Part shown: in pieces, positions 9,598 through 21,199 of the stretch
Numbering within the stretch: the stretch's first letter is position 1
How the letters are laid out: each line of letters opens with the position of its first letter
NCBI GenBank assembly: GCA_937958675.1
Contig: CALGND010000017.1
Location: 62,001-126,000 of the forward strand
DNA from: an uncultured Granulosicoccaceae bacterium
GTDB lineage: Bacteria; Pseudomonadota; Gammaproteobacteria; Granulosicoccales; Granulosicoccaceae
Direction: 5' to 3'
Length of the DNA stretch: 64,000 nucleotides
Made by a program: the position numbers and the translations under genes
Notes under the pieces: generated by a model
Databases searched by the model: none
Seen by the model: only the letters and a program-made list of their open reading frames with translations
Told to the model about the DNA's origin: nothing

Positions 9598-9712
9598 ACT
9601 GCAGCCGTGAAGTTTAGAGGTGAGAGAGCTCCGGGTCAACTTTAACTGACAATCTTTCTGCTACTTTCTTCGCTGTGGTGTACGATTTGACCTTCTGGTC
9701 ACCGTTATCACC

Positions 9713-11740
9713 ATGTCCAAAGCCTTCGAAATACACACGGACTACCAGCCAGCAGGCCACCAGCCTGAGGCTATAAAGGGCCTATCCACAGGGATAAGTG
9801 ACGGTCTTGCTTACCAAACGCTGCTTGGCGTCACCGGGTCTGGTAAAACCTTCACCATCGCCAAGCTGGTCACTGAGCTTCAGCGACCAGCAATTGTGCT
9901 CGCGCCGAACAAGACTTTGGCCGCTCAACTTTATGGCGAGTTTCGGGAGTTTTTCCCAAATAACTCTGTTGAGTACTTTGTCTCCTATTACGATTACTAC
10001 CAGCCTGAGGCCTATGTGCCTTCCCGTGATTTGTATATCGAAAAGGACTCCTCGGTTAACGAGCATATCGAGCAGATGCGTTTATCGGCAACCAAGGCGC
10101 TGTTTGAGCGGCCCGATACGATCATCGTCGCCACAGTGTCGTCAATTTATGGCTTGGGTGATCCTCAGCAGTATCACAAGATGGTGCTGCACCTGTCGCG
10201 AGGCGAAATTATTGACCAACGGAATCTCTTAAGGCGCCTAGCTGAGCTGCAGTATCAACGCAACGATATTGATTTAAAACGCGGCACCTATCGCGTGCGT
10301 GGGGAGATTATCGATGTCTATCCGGCTGACTCAGAGCGAGAAGCGGTGCGCATTGAATTATTTGACGACGAAATAGAAAGTTTGAGCTATTTTGATCCCC
10401 TAACGGGCGAGGTCAATCGGAAAACACCTCGGCTCACGATCTACCCCAAAACTCACTACGTAACACCACGCGATGTAATGATGGAAGCCGTTGACCACAT
10501 CAAAGAGGAGCTGCAAGGGCGATTAAAGCAGTTACAGGAATCAGGTAAGTTGGTGGAGGCGCAGCGCTTACAGCAACGCACAATGTTTGATTTGGAAATG
10601 ATTAACGAACTGGGCTACTGCTCGGGAATTGAAAACTACTCACGGTATTTGTCGGGCCGCGGTGCAGGTGAGCCACCTCCATGCTTATTTGATTACCTGC
10701 CGCCTAAGTCGCTATTGTTTATAGATGAAAGCCATGTGACGGTGCCACAGCTTGGCGCTATGTATAAAGGTGATCGCTCGCGTAAAGAAAACCTAGTGAA
10801 CCATGGCTTTCGCATGTTGTCTGCACTAGATAACCGGCCATTAAAATTTGAAGAGTTCGAATCACTCGCCCCGCAAACGATTTTTGTATCAGCAACGCCT
10901 GGCGCGTATGAAGAACAACATGCAGACCAAGTTGTTGAACAGGTAGTGCGGCCAACGGGTCTGATTGATCCAGAAGTTGAAATTAGGCCTGTCAAAACGC
11001 AGGTCGATGATGTGATGTCTGAAATCACCAAGCGTGTTGCGATCAATGAACGCGTGTTGATTACGACTCTAACTAAGCGCATGTCGGAGGACTTGACCGA
11101 ATACCTTGGGGAGCACGATATCAAGGTGCGTTACCTGCACTCGGATGTCGATACCGTAGAGCGTAGCGAAATTATCAGAGATTTACGATTGGGCGTGTTT
11201 GACGTGGTGGTGGGTATCAACTTGCTTCGAGAGGGGTTAGATATGCCGGAAGTCTCGTTAGTCGCCATTCTAGATGCTGATAAAGAAGGTTTCTTGCGCT
11301 CAGAACGTTCACTCATTCAAACAATTGGACGAGCAGCGCGAAATTTACATGGCAAAGCCATTTTGTATGCCGATAAGGTAACTGGGTCGATGCAGCGCGC
11401 TCTGGATGAGACCGATCGCCGGCGGGCGGTGCAGATGGCCTACAACGAGGAACACGGAATTACGCCCAAAGGGGTTGTAAAAAAGATTGTCGATGTGATG
11501 GAAGCGGGCGACAGTGGCACTGATAAGCGTAAAGGCGGCGCAGGCGGCGCGGGTAAGGTAAAATCAGACGACACAGATTGGTCATCACTAACCGCTGTTC
11601 AAATGAGCCGCAAATTAAAGAAAATCGAGAAACAAATGTACGAGCACGCGCGTAACCTTGAGTTTGAACAGGCCGCTCAGATGCGTGATCAGTTAGAACA
11701 ACTCCGCAATAGCGTATTTGTGGAAAGCGAGAACAACTAA
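9713..11740 (+). CDS. uvrB: UvrABC system protein B (excinuclease subunit)
   Basis: DNA damage-verifying helicase-like subunit of nucleotide excision repair; 675 residues (E. coli 673). Walker A GVTGSGKT is near residue 40. The beta-hairpin region [16 protein letters not shown] is intact, as are FIDESHVT and helicase motifs [31 protein letters not shown] and [11 protein letters not shown]-terminal UVR motif (about 630-665) contacts UvrC. No LexA box of the CTGT-N8-ACAG type was found in the 115 bases upstream, and the Shine-Dalgarno match is weak. Confidence 0.98.
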   Translation: MSKAFEIHTDYQPAGHQPEAIKGLSTGISDGLAYQTLLGVTGSGKTFTIAKLVTELQRPAIVLAPNKTLAAQLYGEFREFFPNNSVEYFVSYYDYYQPEAYVPSRDLYIEKDSSVNEHIEQMRLSATKALFERPDTIIVATVSSIYGLGDPQQYHKMVLHLSRGEIIDQRNLLRRLAELQYQRNDIDLKRGTYRVRGEIIDVYPADSEREAVRIELFDDEIESLSYFDPLTGEVNRKTPRLTIYPKTHYVTPRDVMMEAVDHIKEELQGRLKQLQESGKLVEAQRLQQRTMFDLEMINELGYCSGIENYSRYLSGRGAGEPPPCLFDYLPPKSLLFIDESHVTVPQLGAMYKGDRSRKENLVNHGFRMLSALDNRPLKFEEFESLAPQTIFVSATPGAYEEQHADQVVEQVVRPTGLIDPEVEIRPVKTQVDDVMSEITKRVAINERVLITTLTKRMSEDLTEYLGEHDIKVRYLHSDVDTVERSEIIRDLRLGVFDVVVGINLLREGLDMPEVSLVAILDADKEGFLRSERSLIQTIGRAARNLHGKAILYADKVTGSMQRALDETDRRRAVQMAYNEEHGITPKGVVKKIVDVMEAGDSGTDKRKGGAGGAGKVKSDDTDWSSLTAVQMSRKLKKIEKQMYEHARNLEFEQAAQMRDQLEQLRNSVFVESENN

Positions 11741-11815
11741 TGCTGTTCCATAGTGCTGGTTATTCTGCACTCGAAAAAGCTTTAGAATACAGAAAAATTA
11801 CAAAAGGTAATTATT

Positions 11816-14428
11816 ATGACAATGCTAGAAACCTATCGTGAACATGTTGCAGAGCGGGCCGCTCAAGGCATCGTGCCACAGCCATTGGATGCACAGCAAA
11901 CAGCCGACTTAGTTGAGTTGCTAAAAGCACCACCGAAAGGCGAAGAAGATTTCTTAATGAATTTGCTGACGCAAAGAGTGCCTGCAGGTGTTGATGATGC
12001 TGCTTATGTAAAAGCTGGGTTTCTAGCGGCTGTATCTAAAGGCGAAATCAACTGCCCATTAATCGACAATATAAAAGCGATTGAAATATTGGGCAGTATG
12101 CTTGGCGGTTTTAATATATTGCCTTTGGTGGAAGCGCTGGATGATGACAAACTAGCCGAAGCCTCTGCAAAAGCGTTATCAGGTACTTTGTTGGTGTTTG
12201 ATGCATTCCACGACGTTAAAGAAAAGGCTGACAAAGGCAATGCTGCCGCCAAGCAGGTTATGCAAGCCTGGGCCGATGCGCAGTGGTTTACATCGAAAGA
12301 AGAAGTAGCAAAAAAAATAACTGTCACAGTGTTTAAAGTCCCTGGAGAAACCAACACTGATGATCTTTCCCCGGCGGTAGATGCATGGTCGCGCCCCGAT
12401 ATTCCATTACATGCTTTGGCTATGCTGAAGTTTGAACGTGAAGGTGTTTCTGATGATCCAATTGGTGACATCGCGAAGCTGAAAGAGAAGGGCCATCCGG
12501 TTGCCTATGTAGGTGATGTAGTGGGCACAGGTTCATCGCGAAAATCTGCAACTAATACAGTGTTGTGGCATATGGGTGACGACATACCCAACATCCCTAA
12601 CAAGCGTGAAGGTGGCATTTGTATTGGTGGCAAAATTGCCCCGATCTTCTTCAATACGATGGAAGATGCCGGTGCTCTGCCAATTGAATGTGACGTAAGC
12701 CAGATGAATCAGGGCGACGTTATTGATATCTATCCGTATGAAGGCAAAGTCACTCGTCACGGCACAGACGAAGTCATCAGCACGTTTGAGCTCGCCACTA
12801 ACGTTTTACTTGACGAAGTGCGCGCCAATGGCCGTATTCCGCTAATCATTGGTCGTGGCTTAACTGACCGTGCGCGTGAAGCGATGGGGTTACCCGTAAG
12901 TGACGTATTCCAACGTCCAGTAGCAAATGAAGCAAGCAGTAAGGGTTTTACGCAAGCGCAAAAAATTGTGGGTAAGGCCTGTGGTGTTGAAGGTGTTCGT
13001 CCCGGCCAGTATTGCGAGCCGCTAATGACCACCGTTGGTTCACAAGATACAACCGGCCCAATGACACGCGATGAACTAAAAGATCTAGCTTGCCTAGGCT
13101 TCTCCGCTGATTTGGTGATGCAATCGTTTTGTCACACTGCGGCATACCCTAAACCGATTGATGTCGATACTCACCATTCATTACCTGATTTCATGACCAA
13201 CCGTGGCGGCGTGTCTTTGCGCCCTGGTGATGGCATTATCCACTCTTGGTTAAACCGCATGCTATTACCCGACACAGTCGGTACTGGTGGTGATTCTCAC
13301 ACGCGTTTCCCCATGGGTATTTCATTCCCAGCAGGCTCTGGCTTGGTAGCGTTTGCTGCAGCCACAGGTGTTATGCCACTGAACATGCCTGAATCTGTTC
13401 TTGTGCGTTTTAAAGGCGAGATGCAACCGGGTATTACCTTGCGTGACCTAGTCAATGCTATTCCCTATGCAGCCATCCAGCGTGGTTTGCTAACGGTTGA
13501 AAAGAAAGGCAAGAAAAACGTCTTCTCTGGCCGTTGTATTGAAATTGAGGGCCTTAAAGATCTTAAGCTAGAGCAAGCATTTGAATTGGCTGACGCCACA
13601 GCAGAGCGTTCTGCCGGTGGTTGTACTGTTCAACTGGATATTGATCCTTTGAAAGAATACATCACCTCAAACATCACCTTGCTACGCTGGATGATCGACC
13701 AAGGCTACGAAGATGCTCGTACCCTAGAGCGCCGTGCACGTAAGCTTGAAGAGTGGATGGAAAACCCAACACTAATGAAAGCCGATGCCGACGCCGAGTA
13801 TTTTGAGATTATCGAAATAGACCTGGCGGAAATTAAAGAGCCGCTACTAGCCTGCCCTAACGATCCTGATGATGTAAAAACTTTATCTGACGTTGCGAAT
13901 ACACAGATAGATGAAGTGTTTATCGGTTCTTGTATGACTAATATCGGCCACTACCGAGCGGCGGGTAAGCTGATTGAGAAATCGGGTGAGTACGTTGACA
14001 CCGTGTTGTGGATCGCGCCACCAACCCGTATGGATGAACATCAGCTTAAAGAAGAGGGTTACTACAATATCTTCGGTGCGGCGGGTGCTCGTTTAGAGAT
14101 ACCGGGTTGTTCCTTGTGCATGGGTAACCAAGCACGAGTGAAGCCAGGTGCAACGGTGGTTTCCACCTCTACTCGTAATTTCCCTAATCGTTTAGGTAAA
14201 GATGCCAATGTGTACTTAAGCTCTGCAGAACTTGCAGCAATCGCAGCCTTACTTGGCAAGCTGCCAACGGCAGAGGAGTATATGAAGTACATGAAGGAAA
14301 TCGATTCGATGAGCGATGAAATTTACCGTTACTTAAACTTCAATGATATTGCTGAATTCCAAGATTCAGCGGATGCATCGAAAGTGAAGTTTAAGGATAT
14401 ACCGGTGAATGTTCAGGTAGCTTCTTAA
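11816..14428 (+). CDS. acnB: Aconitate hydratase B (bifunctional, 2-methylisocitrate dehydratase type)
   Basis: TCA-cycle enzyme that interconverts citrate and isocitrate through a [4Fe-4S] cluster; 870 residues against 865 in E. coli. The AcnB order is clear. An N-terminal HEAT-like domain comes first, then the swivel domain (about 165-370, [15 protein letters not shown]), then the catalytic domains. Cluster-ligand cysteines are in [11 protein letters not shown] and GCSLCMGNQ. AcnB apo-protein can bind mRNA in E. coli. A TAGAAT at 11783 could be a -10 element, but its -35 is poor. The gene is monocistronic and followed by repeat copy D. Confidence 0.98.
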   Translation: MTMLETYREHVAERAAQGIVPQPLDAQQTADLVELLKAPPKGEEDFLMNLLTQRVPAGVDDAAYVKAGFLAAVSKGEINCPLIDNIKAIEILGSMLGGFNILPLVEALDDDKLAEASAKALSGTLLVFDAFHDVKEKADKGNAAAKQVMQAWADAQWFTSKEEVAKKITVTVFKVPGETNTDDLSPAVDAWSRPDIPLHALAMLKFEREGVSDDPIGDIAKLKEKGHPVAYVGDVVGTGSSRKSATNTVLWHMGDDIPNIPNKREGGICIGGKIAPIFFNTMEDAGALPIECDVSQMNQGDVIDIYPYEGKVTRHGTDEVISTFELATNVLLDEVRANGRIPLIIGRGLTDRAREAMGLPVSDVFQRPVANEASSKGFTQAQKIVGKACGVEGVRPGQYCEPLMTTVGSQDTTGPMTRDELKDLACLGFSADLVMQSFCHTAAYPKPIDVDTHHSLPDFMTNRGGVSLRPGDGIIHSWLNRMLLPDTVGTGGDSHTRFPMGISFPAGSGLVAFAAATGVMPLNMPESVLVRFKGEMQPGITLRDLVNAIPYAAIQRGLLTVEKKGKKNVFSGRCIEIEGLKDLKLEQAFELADATAERSAGGCTVQLDIDPLKEYITSNITLLRWMIDQGYEDARTLERRARKLEEWMENPTLMKADADAEYFEIIEIDLAEIKEPLLACPNDPDDVKTLSDVANTQIDEVFIGSCMTNIGHYRAAGKLIEKSGEYVDTVLWIAPPTRMDEHQLKEEGYYNIFGAAGARLEIPGCSLCMGNQARVKPGATVVSTSTRNFPNRLGKDANVYLSSAELAAIAALLGKLPTAEEYMKYMKEIDSMSDEIYRYLNFNDIAEFQDSADASKVKFKDIPVNVQVAS

Positions 14429-14484
14429 TAGAGTCGTCTATGCCTTGGGCGCTGAGCCCACGGCGAAAGTCTTCTAAAAATGAA

Positions 14485-14554
14485 TGTCGCCCCCCCGCGC
14501 AGGCGGGGGCTCATGCACAATCTAGCGTGGATTCCCGCCTCTGCGGGATGACGC
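14485..14554. repeat. Dispersed palindromic repeat, copy D (two hairpins)
   Basis: Two hairpins flank a spacer containing GCGTGGATT: CCCCCGC-gcag-GCGGGGG and TCCCGC-ctct-GCGGGA. The unit begins GTCGC and ends GATGACGCGAC, so the ends are themselves nearly inverted. It lies between the convergent acnB and hflD stops and may double as a transcription end. Confidence 0.75.
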
Positions 14555-14559
14555 GACAA

Positions 14560-15183
14560 TTACGCCATCAAAAGTTTATCAATAGCCTGCAAATGCTTAC
14601 CACGCTGCAGCAGTAGCTTGGGGCGCGTCCCGCCGCATTGTCTCCACAACACCACTGAACGCACGCCACCTAATAATGATGCTCGTATCGATGAGGCTAT
14701 TGCGTTATCGGCGAGATAGTTTTCATCGCCATTTACCATGATACGTGGGCTTAGTTGGCTAATGCTGCTGCGGTAAATGCTGGCAAGCGCGTTGATTGCC
14801 TCAGATTCGATAATCGACCCTTCCATCGATTGCGCTTGACTAATGCCGATTCGCAGTTGTTCAACAGTTTTTTGATCTTTTAAAATGTTGGTGCCGAGCT
14901 GGATCAGCCCTAATGCGTAGCGTGAGATATCTAGGTCTCGTTGCTCGTCGTTGCTAATTAATTGATTTTTTAACACACGTAAGCCCCGTTTCATACTGTG
15001 TGAGTTGCCACCGTAGGCATCCGCAACACGATCGGCTTTTAGCGTAAGTATGGAGCGAAGAGTGCCGCGTAGATCATCTTGATCGCATTCACCGGTTGTG
15101 GCCAGCGACTTACACAGATGCACCGCCTGAAAGATTCCGGCCAGTGCTAGTGTTTGATTCTCGATTGTATGAATACTGCTCAT
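14560..15183 (-). CDS. hflD: HflD-like protein (lysogenization regulator homologue)
   Basis: A 207-residue helical protein. The family signature is visible: TLALAGIFQAVHLCKSLATTG at the N-terminus, the central YGGNSHSMKRGLRVL, SPRIMVNGDENYL, and SIRASLLGGVRSVVLWRQCGG near the end. In E. coli HflD sits at the inner membrane and affects lambda lysogeny by sequestering CII. Its normal cellular role is unclear. It lies 96 bases downstream of mnmA on the same strand, the conserved gammaproteobacterial mnmA-hflD arrangement, which supports the call. Confidence 0.9.
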   Translation of the reverse strand: MSSIHTIENQTLALAGIFQAVHLCKSLATTGECDQDDLRGTLRSILTLKADRVADAYGGNSHSMKRGLRVLKNQLISNDEQRDLDISRYALGLIQLGTNILKDQKTVEQLRIGISQAQSMEGSIIESEAINALASIYRSSISQLSPRIMVNGDENYLADNAIASSIRASLLGGVRSVVLWRQCGGTRPKLLLQRGKHLQAIDKLLMA

Positions 15184-15279
15184 AATTTAATTATAAGATG
15201 TTCTAAGGTATGGTAACCGCAACTTGCGAGTTTGTATGAGGTCCTGGCGGTCCGCCGTTTGTGTAAATGCGCTTGAAAA

Positions 15280-16371
15280 TCAAACAAAGTCGCTGATAAT
15301 GCCCCCTCCGAGGCAACGCTCTCCATCGTATAGTACTAGTGACTGTCCAGGGGTGGCAGCTCTTACAGTCTCTGTAAATTCTGCAGTGATGTGCTGATCA
15401 TCACTAACTGTAATTCGTACCGCCTGGTCTGCCTGTCGGTAACGTACTTTGGCGACGCAGTCGAAGCTAGCTGTCGGAGTTTTGTCGCTTACCCAATGAA
15501 CTTGGTGTGCGTTTAAGTGCTTGCGATGTAGGCGGGGGTTGTCGTGACCTTGTCCAACTATCAATATATTGTTGGGCACATCTTTATCCAGTACATACCA
15601 TGGGCTATCTTCGTGTTCTCGAGTACCACCGATGCCTAATCCTTGACGCTGACCTAGCGTATAAAACATAAGGCCATTGTGTTGGCCAATGGAATTTCCC
15701 GCTTCGTCCAGTATTGGGCCAGGTTTGGCGGGTAAGTACTGAGCTAAGAATTCACTGAACTTGCGTTCGCCGATAAAGCAGATACCTGTGCTGTCTTTCT
15801 TCTTGTGTAAATGGAATCTGGCTTCCTTAGCTTTTTCCCGGACGACTGATTTGTCCATCTCACCCACTGGAAATAAGCTGTTGGCGATTTGTGATTGCGA
15901 TAAGGTATGCAAGAAATACGATTGATCTTTATTGTTGTCGAGGCCGCGCAACAAAGTTGTTTCCCCGTCATGTTCAGCTGTGCGCACATAATGGCCGGTG
16001 GCGATAGCGTCTGCACCCTGACTTTGAGCGTAATCCAGAAACGCCTTAAACTTGATCTCCTTGTTACACAAAATATCCGGGTTGGGCGTGCGGCCAGCGC
16101 CATATTCTTCGAGAAAATGTTTAAACACCATTTCCCAATATTCGTCAGCGAAGTTAACGGTGCTTAGCGGTATACCTAGATGGTTCGCCACAGCAGAGGC
16201 GTCTCGGTAGTCTTCACGAATGGTGCAATGCTCGTCGTCATCCTCCCAATTTTGCATGAAGATGCCCGACACGCGGTAACCTTGCTCTAACAGGCACAGC
16301 GCAGCAACGGATGAATCTACGCCACCTGACATGCCCACTATGACGTGAGTATTTGAGTTCGATGATGACAT
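15280..16371 (-). CDS. mnmA: tRNA-specific 2-thiouridylase
   Basis: Installs the 2-thio group on wobble uridine 34 of tRNA-Lys, -Glu and -Gln, taking sulfur from the Tus relay; 363 residues. The PP-loop [16 protein letters not shown] is near residue 13. The catalytic cysteine pair lies in [12 protein letters not shown] and STGICFIGE. The tRNA-contact segment [12 protein letters not shown] and the C-terminal beta-barrel are present. It follows a LysR-type gene by only 7 bases, so it may share that transcript. hflD comes next. Confidence 0.97.
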   Translation of the reverse strand: MSSSNSNTHVIVGMSGGVDSSVAALCLLEQGYRVSGIFMQNWEDDDEHCTIREDYRDASAVANHLGIPLSTVNFADEYWEMVFKHFLEEYGAGRTPNPDILCNKEIKFKAFLDYAQSQGADAIATGHYVRTAEHDGETTLLRGLDNNKDQSYFLHTLSQSQIANSLFPVGEMDKSVVREKAKEARFHLHKKKDSTGICFIGERKFSEFLAQYLPAKPGPILDEAGNSIGQHNGLMFYTLGQRQGLGIGGTREHEDSPWYVLDKDVPNNILIVGQGHDNPRLHRKHLNAHQVHWVSDKTPTASFDCVAKVRYRQADQAVRITVSDDQHITAEFTETVRAATPGQSLVLYDGERCLGGGIISDFV

Positions 16372-16378
16372 AAGGTAA

Positions 16379-17356
16379 CTACAAGCTTGTGATTAGAGTG
16401 TCATCGCTGCGGCTTTTAGACTGACGCTTCTTTGGTGGTGCAGTTTGCTTGGCAAAGAAATCGTTGTCCATCATCTGCAAAAATTGTTTCGCTTGCGGTG
16501 ACAAGAATTTACCTCGGCGATAAACTACGCCATAACTGCGTGTCGGAAAATAATTATCCATCGGTTTAACCACTAGGTTTTCGTTGCCACGTAAACAAAT
16601 ACTGGTCACGATGCTGATACCTGTGCCCATCTCAACATAGCGTTTGATCACTTCCCAGCCGCCTACTTCAAGCACGACATTATAAGGTACGTTGTGTTGT
16701 TGAAAAACTAGATCGAGCAAACTCCAAGTGCTTAAATGACGTGGCGGTAGCACTAAGCCGTAGGGGCTTATGTCTTCCAGCGAGACAGTTTTTTTGCTTG
16801 CAAGTGGATGGTCTTCGCACATGATTAATGCAGGTTGGTAATCGTAGATTGGGTGGTAAACCAAATCATCGGGTACGTCGATCATCGAACCAACGGCAAA
16901 GTCGACCTCATCGGCTCTTAGCAACGCCATGCCATCATGGCCCGTAACGTTATGCATTTTCAGATCGATCTGCGGATACTCGCTCGAAAACTGATTAACG
17001 ATCTCCGGCAAAATGTACAGCAGGGTGGCTTCTCCAGAGGCAATGTCTAGTGAACCTGTGTTAACGGTGCCAAGCTTTGCAGAGAAATTATCTGGCAAGC
17101 GAGCTAGTCCTTCAACTAACGGTCGTGCCATGTCGAGTAGCAGTTCTCCGGCAGGCGTTAGCCGAATCTTTGGCCCGCAGCGCTCAAATAGCAAAGTGTC
17201 CAAATCCTTCTCTAAAGCTTGGATCTGCAATGAAGCGGCGGGTTGGCTGATCTTTAGTCGTTGCGCAGCCTTTGAGATGCTGCCAGTTTGAGCTGCATGG
17301 CAAAATGCACGTAGCTGGCGAATCTGATTGAGGTTGTTGGTGTCCGGAACGGGCAT
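16379..17356 (-). CDS. LysR-family transcriptional regulator
   Basis: 325 residues. The winged-helix domain (about 10-70) reads [38 protein letters not shown], the classic LysR N-terminus. A periplasmic-binding-protein-like effector domain (about 95-300) follows. The C-terminal tail is basic ([10 protein letters not shown]). It starts 73 bases from the divergent DUF218 gene, a geometry typical of LysR regulators that control the opposite gene. It also runs into mnmA with a 7-base gap. The CysB-like look of the effector domain hints at sulfur metabolism, which would fit mnmA, but this is inference. Confidence 0.92.
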   Translation of the reverse strand: MPVPDTNNLNQIRQLRAFCHAAQTGSISKAAQRLKISQPAASLQIQALEKDLDTLLFERCGPKIRLTPAGELLLDMARPLVEGLARLPDNFSAKLGTVNTGSLDIASGEATLLYILPEIVNQFSSEYPQIDLKMHNVTGHDGMALLRADEVDFAVGSMIDVPDDLVYHPIYDYQPALIMCEDHPLASKKTVSLEDISPYGLVLPPRHLSTWSLLDLVFQQHNVPYNVVLEVGGWEVIKRYVEMGTGISIVTSICLRGNENLVVKPMDNYFPTRSYGVVYRRGKFLSPQAKQFLQMMDNDFFAKQTAPPKKRQSKSRSDDTLITSL

Positions 17357-17429
17357 GGTAATCAGCGGATTTTGTATTATTTGTATAAACTATGATAATA
17401 ATATTCATCATAAAATTGCAACATTAGTT

Positions 17430-18176
17430 ATGAATCTGGTCCGAGATTGGTTAACAGATCCTATTGCTTTGCTGTTTTTGATCACTCTTTTGTGGCTAAT
17501 TCGAGGGATGATCAAACGGCCTAGCCTGTTTGCGTTCATCAGAATGTGTGGTTGGGTAGTTCTTATGCTGATTATTTCAGCACCAAAGGTTGTCAATCCT
17601 TTGCTTTCTCAACTCGAAGATCAACATGTGTTTGATCCAGAATGTCAGGCGGCATCGATCGTGGTGCTTGGAGGTGGTGTGAGCAGTGCGGTCACAAGCA
17701 AAGCGGAGATTCAAGGTATGAGTCACGCTACGTTTTCACGAGCCACAGGCGGTTGGCGATTAGGCCAGCAACACCGTGACGCACCGATTATTGTTGCAGG
17801 TGGTGCGATCCGCAACGTGAGTGAAGCAGAAGTTATGGCTGAATACTTAGGTGCACTGGGAGTGGAGCGGGCACGACTGCTACTAGAAGGTAGCTCAAAA
17901 AACACTGCTCAAAACGCGGCTAAGGTTGCTGAACTATTAAGAGTAAAAGATTTGCCCGAGTCTATTTGGTTAGTGACCTCTGCATCGCATATGCCGCGAG
18001 CGGCGGCTTTGATGAGTAGCCAAGGTTTACAAGTATGCACTGTGCCTGTGGACTACCAGGCGATAAAGGTATTATCCGCTATTGCCTGGATGCCGCAAAC
18101 AAGCGCATTAGTGAAGTTCGATAGGTGGTTGCACGAAGCGATAGCAATCGCGCTCTACAAAATACGCTCAATATAA
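17430..18176 (+). CDS. DUF218 / YdcF-ElyC-like membrane protein
   Basis: 248 residues. Two hydrophobic segments lie near the N-terminus (about 8-25 and 35-52), followed by a DUF218 domain (ASIVVLGGG, GGAIRNVSEAEVMAEYLGALGV, SKNTAQNAAKVAELL, VTSASHMPRAAALM). Relatives include SanA and ElyC, which are linked to envelope integrity and peptidoglycan or lipid-carrier metabolism; the biochemical role is not settled. The start at 17430 places the first helix correctly. Longer in-frame starts run into the LysR gene. It is convergent with the epimerase gene. Confidence 0.85.
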   Translation: MNLVRDWLTDPIALLFLITLLWLIRGMIKRPSLFAFIRMCGWVVLMLIISAPKVVNPLLSQLEDQHVFDPECQAASIVVLGGGVSSAVTSKAEIQGMSHATFSRATGGWRLGQQHRDAPIIVAGGAIRNVSEAEVMAEYLGALGVERARLLLEGSSKNTAQNAAKVAELLRVKDLPESIWLVTSASHMPRAAALMSSQGLQVCTVPVDYQAIKVLSAIAWMPQTSALVKFDRWLHEAIAIALYKIRSI

Positions 18177-18203
18177 AAAGCCTTAGCACTTATCGCCGCG
18201 ACA

Positions 18204-19211
18204 CTACACCTTGTAGTATTCACGATACCACTCGACAAACTTTGCTATACCCTCTTCAACTGTAGTTTCAGGTTTGTAGCCAACGTCATTGACTAGGTCG
18301 CTGACATCAGCATAGGTGTTAGGCACATCACCCGCCTGCAGGGGTAGGGGGTTCTTTATGGCTTTTTTACCCAGGCAGTCTTCAAGCACCGCGATGTAGT
18401 GTTCAAGATCAACTGGGCTGTTGTTGCCAATGTTGTACACGCGGTATGGTGCGCTGCTGGTCGCAGGGTCAGGGTTGTCGCTGGACCAATCAGGGTTGGG
18501 CGTGGCCACATTATCCAAAGTGCGGATAACACCTTCCACGATATCTTCAACGAAGGTGAAGTCGCGTTTGTGCTTACCGTAATTAAACAGGTCGATTGGC
18601 TCACCCGCAAGAATATTTTTTGCAAATAAAAACAAAGCCATATCCGGCCGTCCCCATGGCCCATAAACCGTAAAGAAACGCAGGCCGGTGGTAGGGATAT
18701 TGAACAAACTGCTATAAGTATGCGCCATCAGCTCGTTAGATTTTTTTGTTGCTGCGTACAGGCTCATCGGATGGTCAACATGGCCATGTACTGAGAAAGG
18801 CATATTGGTATGGTTGCCGTAGACCGAGCTGCTTGACGCATAAACCAAGTGTTGTACTTCGTTGTAACGGCAGCTCTCCAGAATGTTCAGAAAACCTAAA
18901 ACATTGGATTCAAGATAGGCGTAGGGATTTTCGAGGGAGTAGCGAACGCCCGCTTGAGCCGCTAGGTTGACCACACGTTCTGGCTTATGTTCAGCAAATG
19001 CCTTGGCAATAAGGTCGCGATCTTCTAGATCACCACGTACCTCGGTGAAGTTGTCGTATGCTTTAACGCGCTCCAATCGTGCGATCTTTAAGTTGACATC
19101 GTAGTAGTCATTTAGGTTGTCGATACCTATGACTTCATCGCCACGCTCTAGTAGCTTCAGCGATAATGTAGAACCGATAAATCCTGCGGTTCCTGTGACT
19201 AGTATTTTCAT
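18204..19211 (-). CDS. NAD-dependent nucleotide-sugar 4-epimerase (UDP-glucuronate 4-epimerase-like)
   Basis: A 335-residue short-chain dehydrogenase of the extended type. The Rossmann motif GTAGFIG is at residues 7-13. The dinucleotide and sugar-binding block [19 protein letters not shown] is characteristic of UDP-glucuronate epimerases. The catalytic triad is S-S-S-V-Y-G followed by YAATKKSNE (YxxxK). [13 protein letters not shown] is also typical. It likely makes UDP-galacturonate or a related uronic acid for the polysaccharide encoded next to it. Exact substrate is inferred. It lies 56 bases after the nucleotide-sugar dehydrogenase on the same strand. Confidence 0.9.
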   Translation of the reverse strand: MKILVTGTAGFIGSTLSLKLLERGDEVIGIDNLNDYYDVNLKIARLERVKAYDNFTEVRGDLEDRDLIAKAFAEHKPERVVNLAAQAGVRYSLENPYAYLESNVLGFLNILESCRYNEVQHLVYASSSSVYGNHTNMPFSVHGHVDHPMSLYAATKKSNELMAHTYSSLFNIPTTGLRFFTVYGPWGRPDMALFLFAKNILAGEPIDLFNYGKHKRDFTFVEDIVEGVIRTLDNVATPNPDWSSDNPDPATSSAPYRVYNIGNNSPVDLEHYIAVLEDCLGKKAIKNPLPLQAGDVPNTYADVSDLVNDVGYKPETTVEEGIAKFVEWYREYYKV

Positions 19212-19267
19212 TGCTTATAATTTCTGTTCGTATTAATTTGAACTTAACTGGTTTGCTTAAGCTAAGT

Positions 19268-20548
19268 TTATAGACGCGCGTCCACGGCGTCTTTTGGTAG
19301 AACTGATTTGATGTCGTAGAGTATGGTGTCTTCTTTTCCTAGTCCACGAATAGCATCTGGCCCTAACTCAATAAACTCATTATGACCTACCGCCAGGATA
19401 ATCGCATCGTAGTGATTGTTTTTTAGGGTATTAACCGGTTTAATGTTGTATTCCCGCTCGGCCTCAGCTGCATCAACCCATGGATCATGAACATCAACGT
19501 TAGCGTGGTAGGACTGCAGCTCATTAACGATATCAATCACGCGTGTGTTGCGTAAGTCTGGGCAGTTCTCTTTAAATGCAAGCCCCAATATCAAAATGTT
19601 GGCGCCGACTACATGGATTTTTCTGCGAGTGAGCATTTTAATCACTTGCTCGGCAATAAAGCCCCCCATGCCATCGTTAATTTGCCGGCCTGACAATATG
19701 ACTTGAGGGTGGTAGCCGATTTCTTGAGCCTTATGCGTGAGGTAATAGGGGTCTACACTGATGCAGTGTCCGCCTACGAGCCCCGGCCGAAATGGTAAAA
19801 AATTCCATTTGGTGCCAGCAGCTTCGAGCACTTCTAATGTGTCGATACCCAGTTTGTCAAAAATAATTGCAAGCTCGTTTATCAGAGCGATGTTTAAGTC
19901 ACGCTGAGTGTTTTCGATGACTTTGGCAGCTTCGGCAACCTTGATGCTGCTTGCCAGGTGCGTACCGGCTGTAATAATACGTTTATAGAGTTGATCAACC
20001 GCCGTAGCGACTTCAGGCGTTGAGCCTGCCGTGACCTTCATTATGGTACTCACTCGATGCTCTTTATCACCCGGGTTAATTCGTTCAGGGCTATAACCTG
20101 CGAAGAAATCAGTATTAAATGTCATGCCGGATTGGGCTTCGAGTATTGGCACGCACACTTCTTCAGTTGCCCCGGGATACACCGTCGACTCATAAATCAC
20201 TAAGGCACCTTTTTTCATTACACGGCCAATCGCTTCACTGGCTTTTATCAATGGTGTTAAGTCTGGCTGTTTATGGCTATTGATCGGGGTGGGAACTGTG
20301 ACGATAAAGACTTTACAGTCAGACAAGTCATTAATGTCACTGCTTGCGCTGAAATGGTTTGCCTCACCTAGTTCTTCACTGGATACCTCTAAGGTGCGAT
20401 CTACACCGCCTCGAAGCTCTTCGATACGATCTGCATTGATATCGAAACCGATTGTTGGACTAGCCTTCCCAAATTCCACTGCGAGGGGTAAGCCGACATA
20501 GCCAAGGCCAATGACAGCAATTACATCGTCTTTCTTTATATTAAACAT
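19268..20548 (-). CDS. Nucleotide-sugar 6-dehydrogenase (TviB/WbpO-like)
   Basis: A 426-residue UDP-sugar dehydrogenase that oxidises C6 of a UDP-N-acetylhexosamine to the uronic acid. The NAD site [17 protein letters not shown] is near the N-terminus. The catalytic loop is seen as [12 protein letters not shown], with active-site cysteine, and [14 protein letters not shown] lies in the dimer helix. The sequence resembles the Vi-antigen TviB and WbpO more than UDP-glucose dehydrogenases. The start at 20548 ([14 protein letters not shown]) was chosen because the longer reading adds 41 basic, non-conserved residues. It is transcribed divergently from the polysaccharide operon. Confidence 0.9.
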   Translation of the reverse strand: MFNIKKDDVIAVIGLGYVGLPLAVEFGKASPTIGFDINADRIEELRGGVDRTLEVSSEELGEANHFSASSDINDLSDCKVFIVTVPTPINSHKQPDLTPLIKASEAIGRVMKKGALVIYESTVYPGATEEVCVPILEAQSGMTFNTDFFAGYSPERINPGDKEHRVSTIMKVTAGSTPEVATAVDQLYKRIITAGTHLASSIKVAEAAKVIENTQRDLNIALINELAIIFDKLGIDTLEVLEAAGTKWNFLPFRPGLVGGHCISVDPYYLTHKAQEIGYHPQVILSGRQINDGMGGFIAEQVIKMLTRRKIHVVGANILILGLAFKENCPDLRNTRVIDIVNELQSYHANVDVHDPWVDAAEAEREYNIKPVNTLKNNHYDAIILAVGHNEFIELGPDAIRGLGKEDTILYDIKSVLPKDAVDARL

Positions 20549-21199
20549 TCGTCTGCGCTTGCATGCTCTGTATTCATGACGGATTGATTCGTAAGATGGC
20601 CAGATTATACAGTGATTGGCGGTCGCAGAATGTCTGCGAATTCTCACAGGGAACGAAAACAATGCTAACAATCGTGCTCAGTGAATTGATGCCATTCAGT
20701 TGACGTGTTAAGTTGCCGCGAGATAGTTAGAGTCACCTCTCTAAAACACGAGCCAAATACTGAAATTGTGTGAGCTCTATCACGGTTATGTTCTGTCTGG
20801 CACTTATCAAGCTGCCGCAGCAGTATCGAAATTATTGTTAGCGTTTAAAAGTGTGATGAATGTCATATGTAACCAGTTAAGTTTAAATTATGAAGAGCCA
20901 GTACACACCTTTAGTAGAATTCGTCGGCTGATTAATCGTTTGTCTTGAGTGTAATGGCACACTAACGATATACGGTCCGATTCATCTTGCAAAACGGGTA
21001 GGAGCGTACTTGCCATACATAAGAATTTAATAGCCGTTGATAATTGAAGTGGGTGCAGATGTTGTTGTTTGAATCGTTAGAAAATTGTTAGAAATGAGTT
21101 TGGAAGCAGCTGTAATATGAGCTGGTTACTGGTGATAAGAGTTGATGTAGCAATCACTCGCTTACAATTAAGAAGTGGAATGTGGAGTAGTTGATCTAA
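20549..21199. other. 651-base gene-free region between the divergent sugar-dehydrogenase and sugar-transferase genes
   Basis: AT-rich and without a credible gene; a 60-codon reading at 20766 has no homology signal I recognise. It probably holds the control region for both halves of the polysaccharide locus. A sigma-54-like element is listed separately. A weak TTGATG/TACAAT pair with a short 15-base spacer is at 21142-21168. Confidence 0.6.
20798..20813 (+). promoter_or_regulatory. Possible sigma-54 (-24/-12) promoter element
   Basis: TGGCAC followed by a GC dinucleotide keeps the required GG-N10-GC spacing (GG at 20799, GC at 20811). The -12 half reads AAGCT rather than TTGCA, so the match is partial. 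It faces the sugar-transferase gene about 390 bases away. Such a long leader leaves room for activator sites but also weakens the assignment. Confidence 0.25.

Noticed and set aside
9598..9712. LexA (SOS) box upstream of uvrB
   Set aside because: No CTGT-N8-ACAG match; the nearest CTGT at about 9673 lacks the second half.
9798..10232. Plus-strand 144-codon frame within uvrB
   Set aside because: Out-of-frame overlap with the uvrB helicase core; no independent motif.
12004..12471. Minus-strand open frame of 155 codons inside acnB
   Set aside because: Antisense shadow of a conserved enzyme with no start signal.
20766..20948. 60-codon frame in the large divergent gap
   Set aside because: No family resemblance, ordinary length for chance, and it sits within a likely control region.
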